Part shown: positions 34,038 to 44,299 of the stretch, one piece after another | Numbering within the stretch: position 1 is the stretch's first letter | Layout: every line of letters begins with the position of its first letter | Source of the DNA: Hsuehochloa calcarea | Taxonomy: Eukaryota; Streptophyta; Magnoliopsida; Poales; Poaceae | NCBI GenBank assembly: GCA_036346395.1 | Contig: CM070602.1 | Coordinates: 15,199,098 to 15,263,097 of the forward strand | Direction of reading: 5' to 3' | DNA: 64,000 nucleotides | Notes under the pieces: model-generated | What the model was told of the DNA's origin: nothing | The model's database searches: none | Seen by the model: the letters and a program-made list of their open reading frames with translations, nothing else | Translations under genes and position numbers: made by a program

Positions 34038-34445
34038 TCACCTGCCATGCATCTTGGCGAGAGACGACTCAGCACACTTTTCTTGTATCTTCGGCGTCGT
34101 CTCCATGGGAGCTGATGTGGTGGCCTTCTGATGCGAAGGTTGAGGTGGAGTCATTGAGGGTTCTGTTGGAGAGGCATGGTCGTGTTCCGATTGCAGCACT
34201 ACAGGGTCTAGGGCGGTGTCCTTCTTGGGCCAGTGGACAAAAGTGTGTACGACATCCTTTAGTGTTATGACATCTTCGTTGGGGGACTTCTCCAGTGGGA
34301 CGGCCATGAATTTTTCATGTACCATGTTTACCTGAACCTTAGCGTAACCCTGCGCCAGCTGGGCACCGTGCAGCACTGTCCCTTCGTGGCATGGAAACAC
34401 CATCCCCCGCCCAGCCTCAATATAAATGGTCTCGCCCAGCCTCAC
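34038..34445 (-). CDS. DUF8039-like segment of the CACTA ORF
   Basis: The frame reads GTVLHGAQLAQGYAKVQVNM, VHEKFMAVPLEKSPNEDV and VVHTFVHWPKKD. It matches the pattern of the DUF8039 domain found in grass transposon-associated proteins: a V-L-H-G-x-x-L-A-x-G-Y-A-x-V-x-V core and a T-x-V-x-W-P-K end. A Pro/Ser-rich tail follows. It probably lies in one multi-exon gene with the neighbouring frames, because they share strand and order. Confidence 0.6.
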   Translation of the reverse strand: MRLGETIYIEAGRGMVFPCHEGTVLHGAQLAQGYAKVQVNMVHEKFMAVPLEKSPNEDVITLKDVVHTFVHWPKKDTALDPVVLQSEHDHASPTEPSMTPPQPSHQKATTSAPMETTPKIQEKCAESSLAKMHGR

Positions 34446-34668
34446 TTGAAGTTTACAGGGCGTGGGCTCCTACAAAATGATACACAGTTAGCTAAGGCGT
34501 CCTACAGGTCTATCTTTGGAGTATTCCAAAGATGTACATTACCTGGATGTAGTCAATAGATAATTGGACGTCGCCATATTCAGAAAGTAACATAGGCGTG
34601 CAGCTACTCCGATATTGAGGGGGGCTGGCTCCCAAAATGACGGGGGTGGCTTGCGATTGTTTGAGGGC

Positions 34669-34962
34669 TCAATTCATTTGCGTCATTTCTTCCTGCAATG
34701 ATATTATATGTCCTTGGAATTTTGCACTAATCACCGCACGAATCTCCTCTTTCATCTGTTCCTCGCACTCGGCCTTGGGTCTCTTCTGACTCCTATACGC
34801 CTCGGAGTCTTGTGGGAATCCCTGCCTACACGGTACATAAACCCCACGGGCTCGTGTGCGACCCGAGTGCTCCTTGTTTTCTAGGGCCGTGGATAGCATA
34901 TCCCTCTCCCTGACTGCTTTGAATGAGTCTTGGAAAGATTCGGTACTCAATATTTGCTGCAA
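34669..34962 (-). CDS. Coiled segment of the CACTA ORF
   Basis: A 97-codon frame containing KAVRERDMLSTALENKEHSG, RTRARGVYVPCRQGFPQDSE and KRPKAECEEQMKEEIRAVIS. The GR(T)RG(V/L)...PW-like plus acidic coil arrangement is usual between the Ptta-type domain and DUF8039 in transposon-associated grass proteins. It is likely an exon; a GT-containing junction is possible at the low-coordinate end but was not fixed. Confidence 0.45.
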   Translation of the reverse strand: MQQILSTESFQDSFKAVRERDMLSTALENKEHSGRTRARGVYVPCRQGFPQDSEAYRSQKRPKAECEEQMKEEIRAVISAKFQGHIISLQEEMTQMN

Positions 34963-35005
34963 GAGGCAATCATGTTATTTTAGATCCTACGAAGTTATGG
35001 ACTTA

Positions 35006-35660
35006 TTAACAACTAGGTAGTTCGATATATCTTACTATATGTTGGGAGGCTGCCTCTTCTGCCGGGTTTGTGAAAGAGATGGCGCCCGAAGACGTGGTTG
35101 ATGACTTTGCTTTTAGCCAGTTTCGGGCATGTTCATCTGTGAACCCGGTAAATGCTGGGGAGGCCCCATCGGTTTTCCTCCTTGTCCTCCCACGACCATT
35201 GCAGGATTTTTCTCGCGTACCCAACGGTGTCGAGTCTGTGGGGGTGAGTGTTTTTTGTTTGGAAGGCCTTGTGCGCCGCACTTTGGCCGTCGTCTTCATC
35301 CGCACAAAGGTGTCCCATATATCCGCCGACACGAATCGATACTTCGTGAAGGGCATCTGATACTTATTCATGTACTCCGTGACAAGCAGGCTCGTGAAAG
35401 ACTTTCACGTTTTTTCGATCGCGAGCAACACCTACCGTCGCACGAGTCTCTGGACTTCTGCTGGGATATTGAACTATCTTGAAATTTCAGCCCGCAATTG
35501 CTCTTTCTGTACATCCGTCAGAGACTTCCAGCTTGGTGTGGTGATGGAAACATGTTCCCTTCTAACTATCCCGTAGGTGGTCCGGAATGCTGCAGCTGCT
35601 TTTGTGGGAAGCTTAGGGACACCAACGTTAGTGACCTCCGGGATGGTCATTCGTCCCTAA
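35006..35660 (-). pseudogene. Plant transposase (Ptta/En-Spm) type domain
   Basis: Minus-strand frames give RTTYGIVRREHVSITTPSWK, LTDVQKEQLRAEISRYFNIP, EYMNKYQMPFTKYRFVSADI and a basic segment ending GFTDEHARNWLKAKSSTTSS. The order is that of the Ptta/En-Spm domain: a regulator-like DNA-binding protein of CACTA elements. A stop and frameshift near 35430-35380 interrupt it. Confidence 0.55.
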
Positions 35661-36439
35661 GGACTTTTTGATATTCCTTTGCCATCTTGCTTAAGTACCA
35701 TTTTCTTTGGAGCCCCAGACACATTCGGCGACGACAGCGCAAAGTCCATCGGAGGCCCAGACGCATTTGACGACGGCGACGAAGACTATGGGGATGCCAT
35801 CTCTGAAGATACACACCCAAAGAACTAAATTTGCATGATTTCAATGACTAAAATTTTAGTTTGTATTTTCATTGAGAATTAATTCCATCATAATTAATAA
35901 TAATTAATGTTCTACTTGCTATGTCAAGAATTATCTCAAATTGCAAAGTTACTTTCAATCAACGGAAGGTTATACAATTAATAGTGCACAAGAATCACTT
36001 GATTAAAACATAAACCAATTAACGATTGAGGATTAATCACTTGATAGAATAAACAGATCACTAATTTCAAAAATGTGAGCCACTCGGCTAACAGAAGAAA
36101 ACCAATTGACTGACAGAGGAACAGCAGGATCAGAATAACATGATCATATCAATCACATCCAAAAACAGAAAGCAACTGAGCTAAGCTATTAGATATAATC
36201 TAACAATAGTAAGCAATCCTAGCAGCTCAAGTCTGATTTGTTATCAATTTAATTTCACAATATGACAAAAATCACAGCAGTACAATGCAATATCTCCCAG
36301 TACTAGAATTAATACAAATTCAGATTTAGACTAGCACAAAACATATATGCAAAGAAAAGCACTCCTGTAAACAGAAACAACTCACAAAGTGGATGGCAAT
36401 CGAAGCCACCGGGTAGAACCGGGCAAGGCATGTCGAAAG

Positions 36440-36821
36440 ACGTTGTCTCAGAACAGCAAGCGTCGAGTACTAGCAATAACTGAACAGTAAACCATAAGGT
36501 ACAAGGAAATACCTACAAGCGTGGAGGACTTGGGAGTGGCAGGGACCGGCGGCGTCAGGGACATGGATGCACAGAAGCAGCAGGGACGAGTGGCGTCGGA
36601 GAGTAGCAGGGACCAGCGGATACACGAAGAAGGGCGGCGTCGGTGTCGGGGTCGGGGAGAAGGCACAAAGTTGGGGTCGGGGAAGGGGCGGCGTTGGCAT
36701 CCGCGTCAGAGAGAAGGCGCGGCAACGGGGAGAAGGGGAAGGGGCGGGTGAGTGAGGAGTTAAGAGCACTAGGGAGAGGGCCAGACGAGTGAGGAGTACG
36801 GGCCAAGACCCTAGCGGGGTC
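36440..36821 (-). other. GC-rich leader of the CACTA gene
   Basis: The segment is CG-rich with overlapping frames on both strands and no domain. It lies upstream of the minus-strand Ptta region and probably holds its promoter or first exon. Confidence 0.35.
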
Positions 36822-37166
36822 CTACTAATAAAGGGGTATCACAGACAGTTCCATAATAGAACCGTCTGTGATTAGTATCACAGACGGATCTATAATAGAA
36901 CCGTCTGTTATAGTTCATCTATAGCTAAAAAATATTCTATTTTTCGACTATCCTCAGAAAATGATAGCCATGCCCTTTGAAAATAAGAAAGCAGATACAA
37001 TCACAGATGGAATAATTTCTTAATTACTGATTCAATTAAGATGGAATAATTTCTTTATTACTGAATCAATTAAAATGGAATAATTTCTTAATTACATGCC
37101 GAGTTTCTTAATTACAATAGAACAATTTCCGAATAGGTGTTCACTGTGTAGGATCATTCCACTTGG

Positions 37167-37586
37167 CTATTTCCTTAAAAAAAACAGCCCTTCACGATGA
37201 TCGACATGCATATAGCTAGTTTCCTCACTGGGTTCTTCCTCGAGTCTAGTGTCGTCTCCAAAAGGAGGCAACTTGTTAAATTGATTGTACTCTTTCTCAT
37301 CCATGACATTCTGAACTCCGACAATTCTTCCTTTTCCATGAAGAACTATGTTGCGGTTCTTATTTGTCGGGTCTTTTACATAAAAAACTTGAATAACTTG
37401 CTTAGCGGGTACGAATGGTTTGTCCTTGTATCCGACACGTTCGAGGTCCACAATAGTGATGTCGTACTTGTCGACCTTTACACCATGTGGAAGTTTGAGC
37501 CAATAGCACCGAAATAGAGGGAGCTTGAAAAGTACGTAGTCGAGCTCCCAAATCTCCTCTACGAACCTATAGTACCCATGTTTCAT
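37167..37586 (-). pseudogene. TNP2 transposase C-terminal domain (DUF4216)
   Basis: The frame shows EEIWELDYVLFKLPLFRCYW, VKVDKYDITIVDLERVGYKD, PFVPAKQVIQVFYVKDPTNK and HGKGRIVGVQNVMDEKEYNQ. These are the DUF4216 signature blocks of CACTA TNP2-type transposases (WELDY...FRCxW, VDLxxxGYKDxPFVxAxQVxQVFYVKDP). The domain is complete in itself but detached by stops from the DUF4218 part. Confidence 0.88.
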
Positions 37587-37714
37587 TATGTTTGGCCCAG
37601 CGGTATTGAACTGCTCGTGAAATGCGTATTTACGGACACAGCTGAGTTCTGGACTGTTCTCTTCCTATCCTGAGCTGTCGTATAAAATATGTACCTATTT
37701 GTGTTGTATTCTTG

Positions 37715-38503
37715 TCATGTCATAATTGTAAATTTTGGCCATTTTACCAACCATCGCAGTGTATCATCACTTGATGACCTCCCAGTGAATCGCACATTTA
37801 ACCATTGGTTGAACCGACGGTTGTGCTCTCTCATGATCCAAACCTTCGATCGGCTTTGATTATGTTGGCGTACCATGTCTTTGTGCTCGTCGATGTACGG
37901 GGATACTTTGGTCATGTGTTGCAAGGCTGTGAAATGGGCTTGAACGTACGTATCCAGATCGAGAGTAATTTCTTTAATTCTGATGGTCCCGATACCTTCC
38001 AGCCTCCCCTCATTACGAGATGGCGGCATACCTATTGGTTCCACCTGAGCCATGTAGTCGACGCAGAACTCAATGATTTCTTCAGTTGCATAACCTTCGA
38101 TGATGCTACCCTCCGGTCGAGATTGATTTCGTACATAGAACTTGAGAATTCCTATGTATCTCTCAAACGGGTACATATGATGTAGGTAAACAGAGCCGCG
38201 CATCTTTATCTCTTTCACAAGGTGAACAATGAGATAGATCATGATATCGAAAAATGACGGAGGAAAATACATCTCAAGATGACATAGAGTCATCACTACC
38301 TCGGACTGCAGAGGAGCATCTAGTCCTTCGGGATCGATGACCTTCTGAGCATTGAGTTAAAGAAATAGCACAACTCCATGATTGTCACTCGGATCTTGTT
38401 CAGCAAAATACTTCTAAATGCAACAGAAAACATTTGTATCATCAGAACATAACAATCATGAAACTTCATACTAATTAATTTCAAATCTTGCACCGTCGAG
38501 ATC
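37715..38503 (-). pseudogene. TNP2 transposase, DUF4218 region, 5' truncated
   Basis: From 38503 downward: KLISMKFHDCYVLMIQMFSV, then FRSILLNKIRVTIMELCYFF. After a frameshift near 38310 comes VMTLCHLEMYFPPSFFDIMI, YLIVHLVKEIKMRGSVYLHH, MYPFERYIGILKFYVRNQSR and PEGSIIEGYATEEIIEFCVD. These are hallmark DUF4218 motifs of CACTA TNP2. The catalytic N-terminal half of TNP2 is missing, cut off at about 38500. It cannot make an active transposase. Confidence 0.9.
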
Positions 38504-38507
38504 CTCA

Positions 38508-38690
38508 CTTACGGCTTCCGAGACCTTCGCACCCCACGGCGAGCACTGGCGGCACGTCCCTGGCTCTGCTCCGCGCACGTCCTCAATGCCGCCCGCTCCC
38601 ACCTCTACAGCGCCATGTGTCAAGATTGGAGCAGGAAGTTTGGTGGGCTTGTTGGGCTGGGCCATCTGGGAGCTAGAAAGGGTTTTCGTT
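38508..38690 (+). pseudogene. Possible cytochrome P450 gene fragment
   Basis: The plus strand encodes TASETFAPHGEHWRHV, then, one frame over, LCSAHVLNAARSHLYSAM. This resembles the C-helix region of plant P450s (FAPYGxxWRxxRR..., then LxSxxxLNxxR). The expected WxxxR arginine is not in frame. It abuts the broken end of TNP2, so it may be captured or rearranged DNA. Short and shifted; a tentative call. Confidence 0.35.
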
Positions 38691-38699
38691 TACTTTTGT

Positions 38700-40536
38700 G
38701 TTTTTCCATGATAGCTTGTAGCTGTGTACTCGTGTGTGTACTACCCTAAAGAAAAGGCCGAAAAAAAAAAAGAATAGAGGATGGGCTGCTGCAGTTTGTG
38801 CAGTAGGTTCATCTTCCGAGTCTATGGATTTAGCATAGAGTTCTACTTCTGTTAGTCCGATTATAGAGTCCTAATTTAGAGCGTAGCAATTGCTAGAAAC
38901 CCCTAGAATGAAGCATAAAGTGCAAACTAATGCTTTTCTTTGGCAATTGAGGAAAGAGGCGAAGCTTTTCTTTCGAATTACTACAGCCTAAGATCTTGGA
39001 GTAACAAATCTAGATCCTTAAATTGTCCATGCAGTGCAGTCGCTCTCGGTTTAGCGCTTTACCAGTGCAGCATCGACCCATCAGCATCGGTCAAACTGGA
39101 ACAACAGTGGCAACTGGCAAGCAAGCCCAGGATTGCACGGTTGCAATGTTCTGCTCTAGTGTTTCAGTTGTTGTGATCTCTATCTGGTGTGGTCAATAAT
39201 GCCTCCTCATCGCATCGCATCGTATCGCATCCTACAGTGGTAGCATAGTACTACTACTAGTAAACACCATCTATCAGCAACAGCAAGCAACAAGGACACC
39301 AGCATCTCGTACCGATGAGATAAGAAGAGAACAAGCAGCTAATCCTCGCCGATTAATTCCTGCACCTCCGGATTCCCCTCCCACCTCGCTGCTTGGATTC
39401 TCGCTTTCCCGGCCATAATAGTTCAATCTAATCAATGACTCGATCACCCCTTTTTTTAAACCTTTGCTGTTTATACCGCTGCTGCTCTGCTAATCTTTGA
39501 GTAGTCCTGTCTGCTTTGGCATGTGAGCGCACATTCGTTTAAGATTTAAAATCAAGAATAGTACTAACACATACGCGTATTTTTTTTGTGTGTGCCTACT
39601 TTGTCCTTATTTTTATTCTATTTCCAAAAATACCCCTGGCCGCAAACTATTTAGGAAAATGGCTCATTTGCTCAGTGTCGTTCGAGGTGGTGTTGAGGTA
39701 TAACGTCTCAGCGACACACATGATAGTGCCGAGATTTGTGTCATGCTGGCCGGGGGGAGGAGAGGCGAGTAATGTGGCCATAAGTTCATCTTCGTATTTG
39801 ATGGCACTCAGGTGGGATTCAAGGACTTAGCCAAATTTCTCATGATCGTACATCAGCGCTATCCTCATTAGCACTGATGTCCGCGCCAAGCCCGATGGCG
39901 TTGAGCTCTAGCATCTAAACCCCGTGCGGAGGTTGCGAGTAGGCCAACCCCACCCGCAACCCTCACACGCAGGAGTAGCCAAAGCCCCAGTCAAGTCGTG
40001 TCTCTCCTCCCTCTCCCCAATCCTCCCCATATACACCAAAATAAGCTGATTTCTTGCAGGATCTCTTGTGTATTTGATTCTCAAGGTAAGCTCCCCCATT
40101 TCCACACCTTTTCCCGTTTGAATTTGGTTGATTTGGTCACATTTGGAGCAAACCCTATATTAGAGGTGACCTCCAAAATGCCAAAATTATTCTCAAGAGT
40201 AGTTGATGTTTGTTGGGATTTTGTGTCCTTGGATGTTTAGCAATGGCAGGAACTCCGATGATTGGGTAGTTTTCATTATTTTTGTTGTGCGTGCTTTGGT
40301 TGGTTTGGATGGAACCGGTATGGGTTTGGGATAAATTGTTATTATGCAGTTGTAAATTGTAGCAACTCAGCCTAGTTTGTGTGGTACGAAGCCTAGTTTG
40401 TGTGGTACGAATATTAGCCATGTGTTGGTGTGCTGGAAGTTGTGATTTAATTTTGTTGATGTAGGTTTGGATGCAAAATCATTGTAGGTCATGTTGATGT
40501 AGCTTGTTAATATTGTAGACGAATGTACGTTGCGTA
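38700..40536. other. Intergenic sequence without recognised gene
   Basis: Short frames only. A small CGCAT-type microsatellite lies near 39206-39231 (GCATCGCATCGTATCGCATC). A possible splice-like motif near 40055-40090 (TTGCAG...CAAGGTAAGC) is not connected to any recognisable exon. Confidence 0.45.
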
Positions 40537-40826
40537 CAATACTACAAAACAGGCTAGAGAAGACGCCTCATCACAGACGGTTTCAAGGAACCGTATGTGA
40601 TAAAATAATCACAGACGGTTATCTTGGAACTGATTGTGATATGGACCTATCACAGACGGTTTGTAAATAGAACCGTCTGTGATAAGTATATCATCACAGA
40701 CGGTTTGTATTAACAACCGTCTGTGATTTTACCATGGCTTGAAATTTTTCTTACTCTTAGATTTTACCATGGCTTGGATTTTACCATGGCTTGAAATTTT
40801 CCTTACTCTCTGATCAAAAGAATCCT
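40537..40826 (-). mobile_element. CACTA right-end fragment, inverted
   Basis: CAATACTACAAAACAGGCTA matches the complement of the right end of the 41483-49357 CACTA (CACTACTACAAAACAGGCTA), with one change in the terminal CACTA. Eight CACAGACGGTT-type motifs follow, then tandem copies of ATTTTACCATGGCTTG. It stops abruptly at about 40826. The partner left end is not in the window. Confidence 0.65.
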
Positions 40827-41482
40827 ATGATCAGTAGCTAACTCACACAATGAAACATCGATGAAATGCTATCCATTTAACGATTTAACGAAAAAGATAG
40901 CAAAATCATAATAAATAGTAATAACTAGACCTTATACATTTACTTAACCTGCCACGTAAGGCTTAAAAAACAAATAAAACTCTTGCAGTGGAAAAGAAAC
41001 TTAAGGTGACCATTCGACATGCCCACAGGCAATCGAGTAGGGAGCGCATCCTAGTTCACAAAGTCTTCAAAAACTCCTCCTCACAAAACTCTTGAGTAGT
41101 TTTACCTTCTTTAATTGAGCAATATTGTTTAAAACCGTGAGTACATAAAGTAATCAGCAAGTCGTAGGGAACAATATGCAATTAATATTCATACAAGGCT
41201 AGATCAAAGGAATAGTCATATGGTTCTTTTACAAAAACCAAGTATTGACAATAAATATAGTAAGTAGATTGTAAAGTGTAATTGAAAAAACAATAGTAAA
41301 TAAAGAGTAAACCATTGATTTGAAACAACCCGTGAACCTCCCCCATTCACTTCTCAACCAAACCACAAACTAAATATCTCTTCCACAAAGTGAACATCAC
41401 ATTCACTAAATGAACATCTCATTCATCTTCCAACCATTTTTATAAAAACTCTACCTCTTGTGTGAAATCGTTGACCGCTGTC

Positions 41483-41720
41483 CACTACTACATAAAATCT
41501 CATCACATACGGTTCTAAACCGTCATCACAGACGGTTTTTTGAACCGTCTGGATTTATGTGTCTGTGATAACAGACGGTCATCACAGACGGTTTTCAAAC
41601 CGTCTGTGAAAAAAGGTATCACAGACGGTTCTTGTTCAGAACCGTCTGTGATAGTCTATTTTCATAGATGGTTTTGAACAAGAACCGTATGTGATTTCAG
41701 AACCGTCTGTAATAGTTTTT
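41483..41720. repeat. Left subterminal array of the peroxidase-carrying CACTA
   Basis: About nine ATCACAGACGGTT or AACCGTCTGTGAT motifs, alternating in orientation. Sequence is close to 31903-32020 and 61463-61600. Confidence 0.85.
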
Positions 41721-41827
41721 TCTATTGTAAAAAAAAAATTAGATTTTGAATGTTTCATAGTTGGTACCATCACAGTTTATGTGAGCTTTTCATCTTCAGA
41801 GACTCTTGAAAATACATGAAAAATGCA

Positions 41828-42230
41828 TCACTCCCATACAAAAACCTTCCTGACCTCCCCCTTGCGGCTTGTGAGTACCCCGATGCTGCCCATCTTGACC
41901 ATGGCGTCGGCGAAGATGGTGTTGAGGAGGCTCGAGTAGGAGCCAACGACGTCGACGGTGGAGGTGTCGTTGTAGAGCACGGCGTCAAAGGCGATGACGA
42001 CGAAGCCATTGCGGATGTGAGCCACTGCACCCATTTACCATTTACGTACGTGCACCCATAAGTTAGCTACCATGATCGATCGAGTCATCCAGGAAGAAGA
42101 AGTTTGTTTGCTTACAGCTGAGGAGGACGAAGTCCTTGTCGTCGAGGCCCGCGGCGGCGAACTTGGACCTGAGCACGTCGACGGAGATGAAGTCCAGCAG
42201 CACGTTAGCGTCCCGCAAGTTTGACACCCT
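41828..42230 (-). pseudogene. Captured class III peroxidase fragment (two exons, shortened)
   Basis: On the minus strand an exon ending at 42116 encodes LLDFISVDVLRSKFAAAGLD then DKDFVLLS, followed by donor GTAAGC. An intron of about 90 bp ends in GTGCAG, and a second exon from 42024 to 41828 encodes FDAVLYNDTSTVDVVGSYSS, IFADAMVKMGSIGVL and GEVRKVFVWE with a stop. The F-A-A-A-G-L-D...D-V-L-S block before the proximal-histidine region and the ...ADAMVKMGxIGVLT...GEVRK C-terminus are signatures of plant secreted peroxidases. About 100 residues between them, including the haem-binding AHTIG context, are missing. The last Cys expected after GEVRK is replaced by Phe. Confidence 0.8.
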
Positions 42231-42474
42231 TCCCAGCACATCCCGCCTCGACTCGGCTATTATTTATAAGGACAGCGCCAAAATATTTTGCCTCCCGCGC
42301 ACGCGTTCAAAATTTTTCGAACTCCCGTGTTGCGAATCACAGACGGTTTCATATAAAAACCGTGTGTGATGATATATCACAAACGATTCGTATCATGAAC
42401 CGTTTGTGATGAGATGCTTATCATAGACAGTTCATGATACGAACTGCCTATGATAAGTATCTCATCACAGACGA

Positions 42475-42587
42475 TTTGTATTAAGAACCGTCTGTGATTT
42501 TACCATGGCTTGGAATTTTTCAAGCCATTGTAAAGTCCAAGCCATGGTAAAATCACATACGGTTCTTAATACAAACCGTGTGTGATG
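42475..42587. repeat. Long hairpin (inverted repeat) at the CACTA interior
   Basis: TTGTATTAAGAACCGTCTGT...ACCATGGCTTGGA on the left arm is mirrored by TCCAAGCCATGGTAAAATCA...CGGTTCTTAATACAAA on the right arm. The arms are about 40 bp, nearly perfect, with a loop of roughly 25 bases. Confidence 0.85.
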
Positions 42588-43299
42588 AGATTGTGGATAT
42601 GATGGGGATATGCTCATGATCTTAGGATGATGTTACAATTGGCAATGGCATTGAATATTTGTCGAATCATGCGTTTTCGGCAAAGTCGTGGTGCTGTCAG
42701 GCCTTAGGCGGTCTGACCGGCCAGGGCGGCGGTCAGACCGGCCAGTGGCGGTGGTTGGACCGACAATTACAAAAAGTGAATTTTTGAGCTAGGCCAAAAA
42801 TAGAGGGTGTAGGCAAGAGAGGGGATTCTATTACACTTGGTCTCATAATTTTTAGAGTCTCCAGTCAAAAGTTCTATTCGTTTGAAAATTCCAGAGAGCT
42901 TTCGGTTTTCAGGGGTTGAAATTTGGCTAAGTCCCTCTTCAAGGTCCGACTGCATGGGTGGCGGTCAGTCGCGGAGGGTGGTCGACCGCCCATAGGTGGC
43001 AGTCGGACCAGTTTTCACTTGGTTTGTCGGCTTTCGTAGCAACGATGTTTATTAATTGAGTCAAGTTCATGAGTTTCAGTGCATATGTGTTGCATGATGC
43101 ATGTTTTGACTAACGTGGGGTCAAGTTACGAAGAACTTGTTCCCGGAATTGATTTCTTGGTCTATTGTTGTGCAGGTTACTTGGAGGTCAACGACGGTCA
43201 ACAGCGAGGATGATCGGGACTAGGCTTGGAGAGCTGAGGTTCAGAACGATCGATGATGCCGGATGAACACTACACCATGGCATAGTATTAAGGGCAATG

Positions 43300-43740
43300 C
43301 AACTGCCGGGAAAAACTGCTTTTCCCGGCAATTTATCTGCCGGGAATGTGTATTCCCGGCACTTATTGCCTGCCCGGTAAAGTGCTGCTGGGAAAAATAT
43401 TTCCCGGTAGATATGTGCATTCCCGGCACTTAACTGCCCTAGAAAAGTCATTTTTACCCGGCAGTTAGAGTTTCCCCGCATTTAGTGTTTCCCCGACAGA
43501 GTTTTCCCGGCAGCTATATGTATTGCCGGCAATTAACTTGCCATCGATTGCATATTTTCCCGGCAGATAAGTGCCCTAGATAAGTTTTTTCCCGGCAGTT
43601 AAGTGCTCTAGATAAGTTTTTTTCCCGGCAGTTAAGTTCCCTAGATAAGTTTTTTTCCCGACAGTTAAACTGCCCTCGATTATCAGTTTTTCCTGGCAGT
43701 TAGACGCATTGTCGGCAGTTAAACTACCATCAATTGTCTT
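43300..43740. repeat. Left subterminal repeats of the 4.5-kb CACTA
   Basis: More than ten copies of a motif near CCCGGCAGTTAA or TGCCGGGAA, separated by 15-35 bases. Proposed transposase binding sites. Confidence 0.85.
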
Positions 43741-44125
43741 TTGCACCATTTAACCATAAGTAGCTCCATGGCTTATCAAGCACTTAACAGCAATATGAAA
43801 AGCTAACTGCACCAAGCCATCCATACTCTTTCAAGCATACACAGAAGCTTAAAGTGAGCAATCAAGAGGAAATAATCTATAATATTTATAGGAAATGCCT
43901 ACAATCAGAAAGATGTACATTGATGTTTAGGGATATAACTGTATGTTGGAGCTCTAACAAATGAATAAATTAAGTGAAGTTAATAAAAAGTGCATTGAGA
44001 TCTCCAAGTATCCTTATCATAATATGATAACACCAATCTATTTTACATACCAAAATCTTGTAGGCAAAACAGTAACAGCTAAGTAGCCTTATCATAATAT
44101 GATAACACCAATCTATTTTACATAC

Positions 44126-44250
44126 CCAAATATGCTTTTATTTGAGTAACACTCCAAGAAATGCGCTCTCCTCTAGATTCTTTAACCGCTTGCTCCAAGA
44201 GAGCGCATGCTGCGATATGTGCTCCTGCTGATTGACCCATCAAGTAGATC
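44126..44250 (-). pseudogene. Captured exon of an isoprenylcysteine methylesterase-like gene
   Basis: The minus-strand exon, bounded by acceptor CACCAACCTGCAG and donor GTATGT, encodes IYLMGQSAGAHIAACALLEQ followed by AVKESRGERISWSVTQIKAY. The G-Q-S-A-G-A-H nucleophile elbow (catalytic Ser of alpha/beta hydrolases) and the following block match plant isoprenylcysteine alpha-carbonyl methylesterases (ICME-like), which demethylate prenylated proteins. Upstream and downstream ICME exons were looked for and not recognised. The last codons read TATTTGG where TATTTTGG would be expected, suggesting a lost T. The exon sits in a CACTA element and is therefore a copied fragment, not the resident gene. 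Confidence 0.82.
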
Positions 44251-44299
44251 CTGCAGGTTGGTGATAAATTAGTTTATTAATGTAGTGAAAGCTAAAAAG

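Larger units (their letters stand above)
31903..36821 (-). mobile_element. CACTA element remnant with Ptta/DUF8039/Ulp1-type coding region
   Basis: It begins CACTACTACACAAAGGGTC at 31903 and is followed to about 32420 by a dense array of ATCACAGACGGTT in both orientations, the classic CACTA subterminal structure. The coding content on the minus strand, from high to low coordinate, is a Ptta/En-Spm-like domain, a coiled segment, a DUF8039 domain and a Ulp1-like peptidase relic. A GC-rich leader lies at 36440-36820. The right terminus (…TGTAGTAGTG) is not found; instead a second, degenerate left end follows at about 36822. The borders on the right are therefore uncertain. Confidence 0.7.
36822..38503 (-). 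mobile_element. Second CACTA fragment with truncated TNP2 transposase
   Basis: A degenerate left end (CCTACTAATAAAGGGGTATC) and four CACAGACGG-type motifs to about 36915 are followed by an AT-rich stretch similar to 32430-32520. TNP2 coding sequence then follows on the minus strand. The element is cut at about 38500, where a P450-like fragment starts. It is the remains of an autonomous-type CACTA. Confidence 0.6.

Noticed and set aside
36448..36806. Frames in the GC-rich CACTA leader on both strands.
   Set aside because: Composition-driven; no domain and no agreement between frames.
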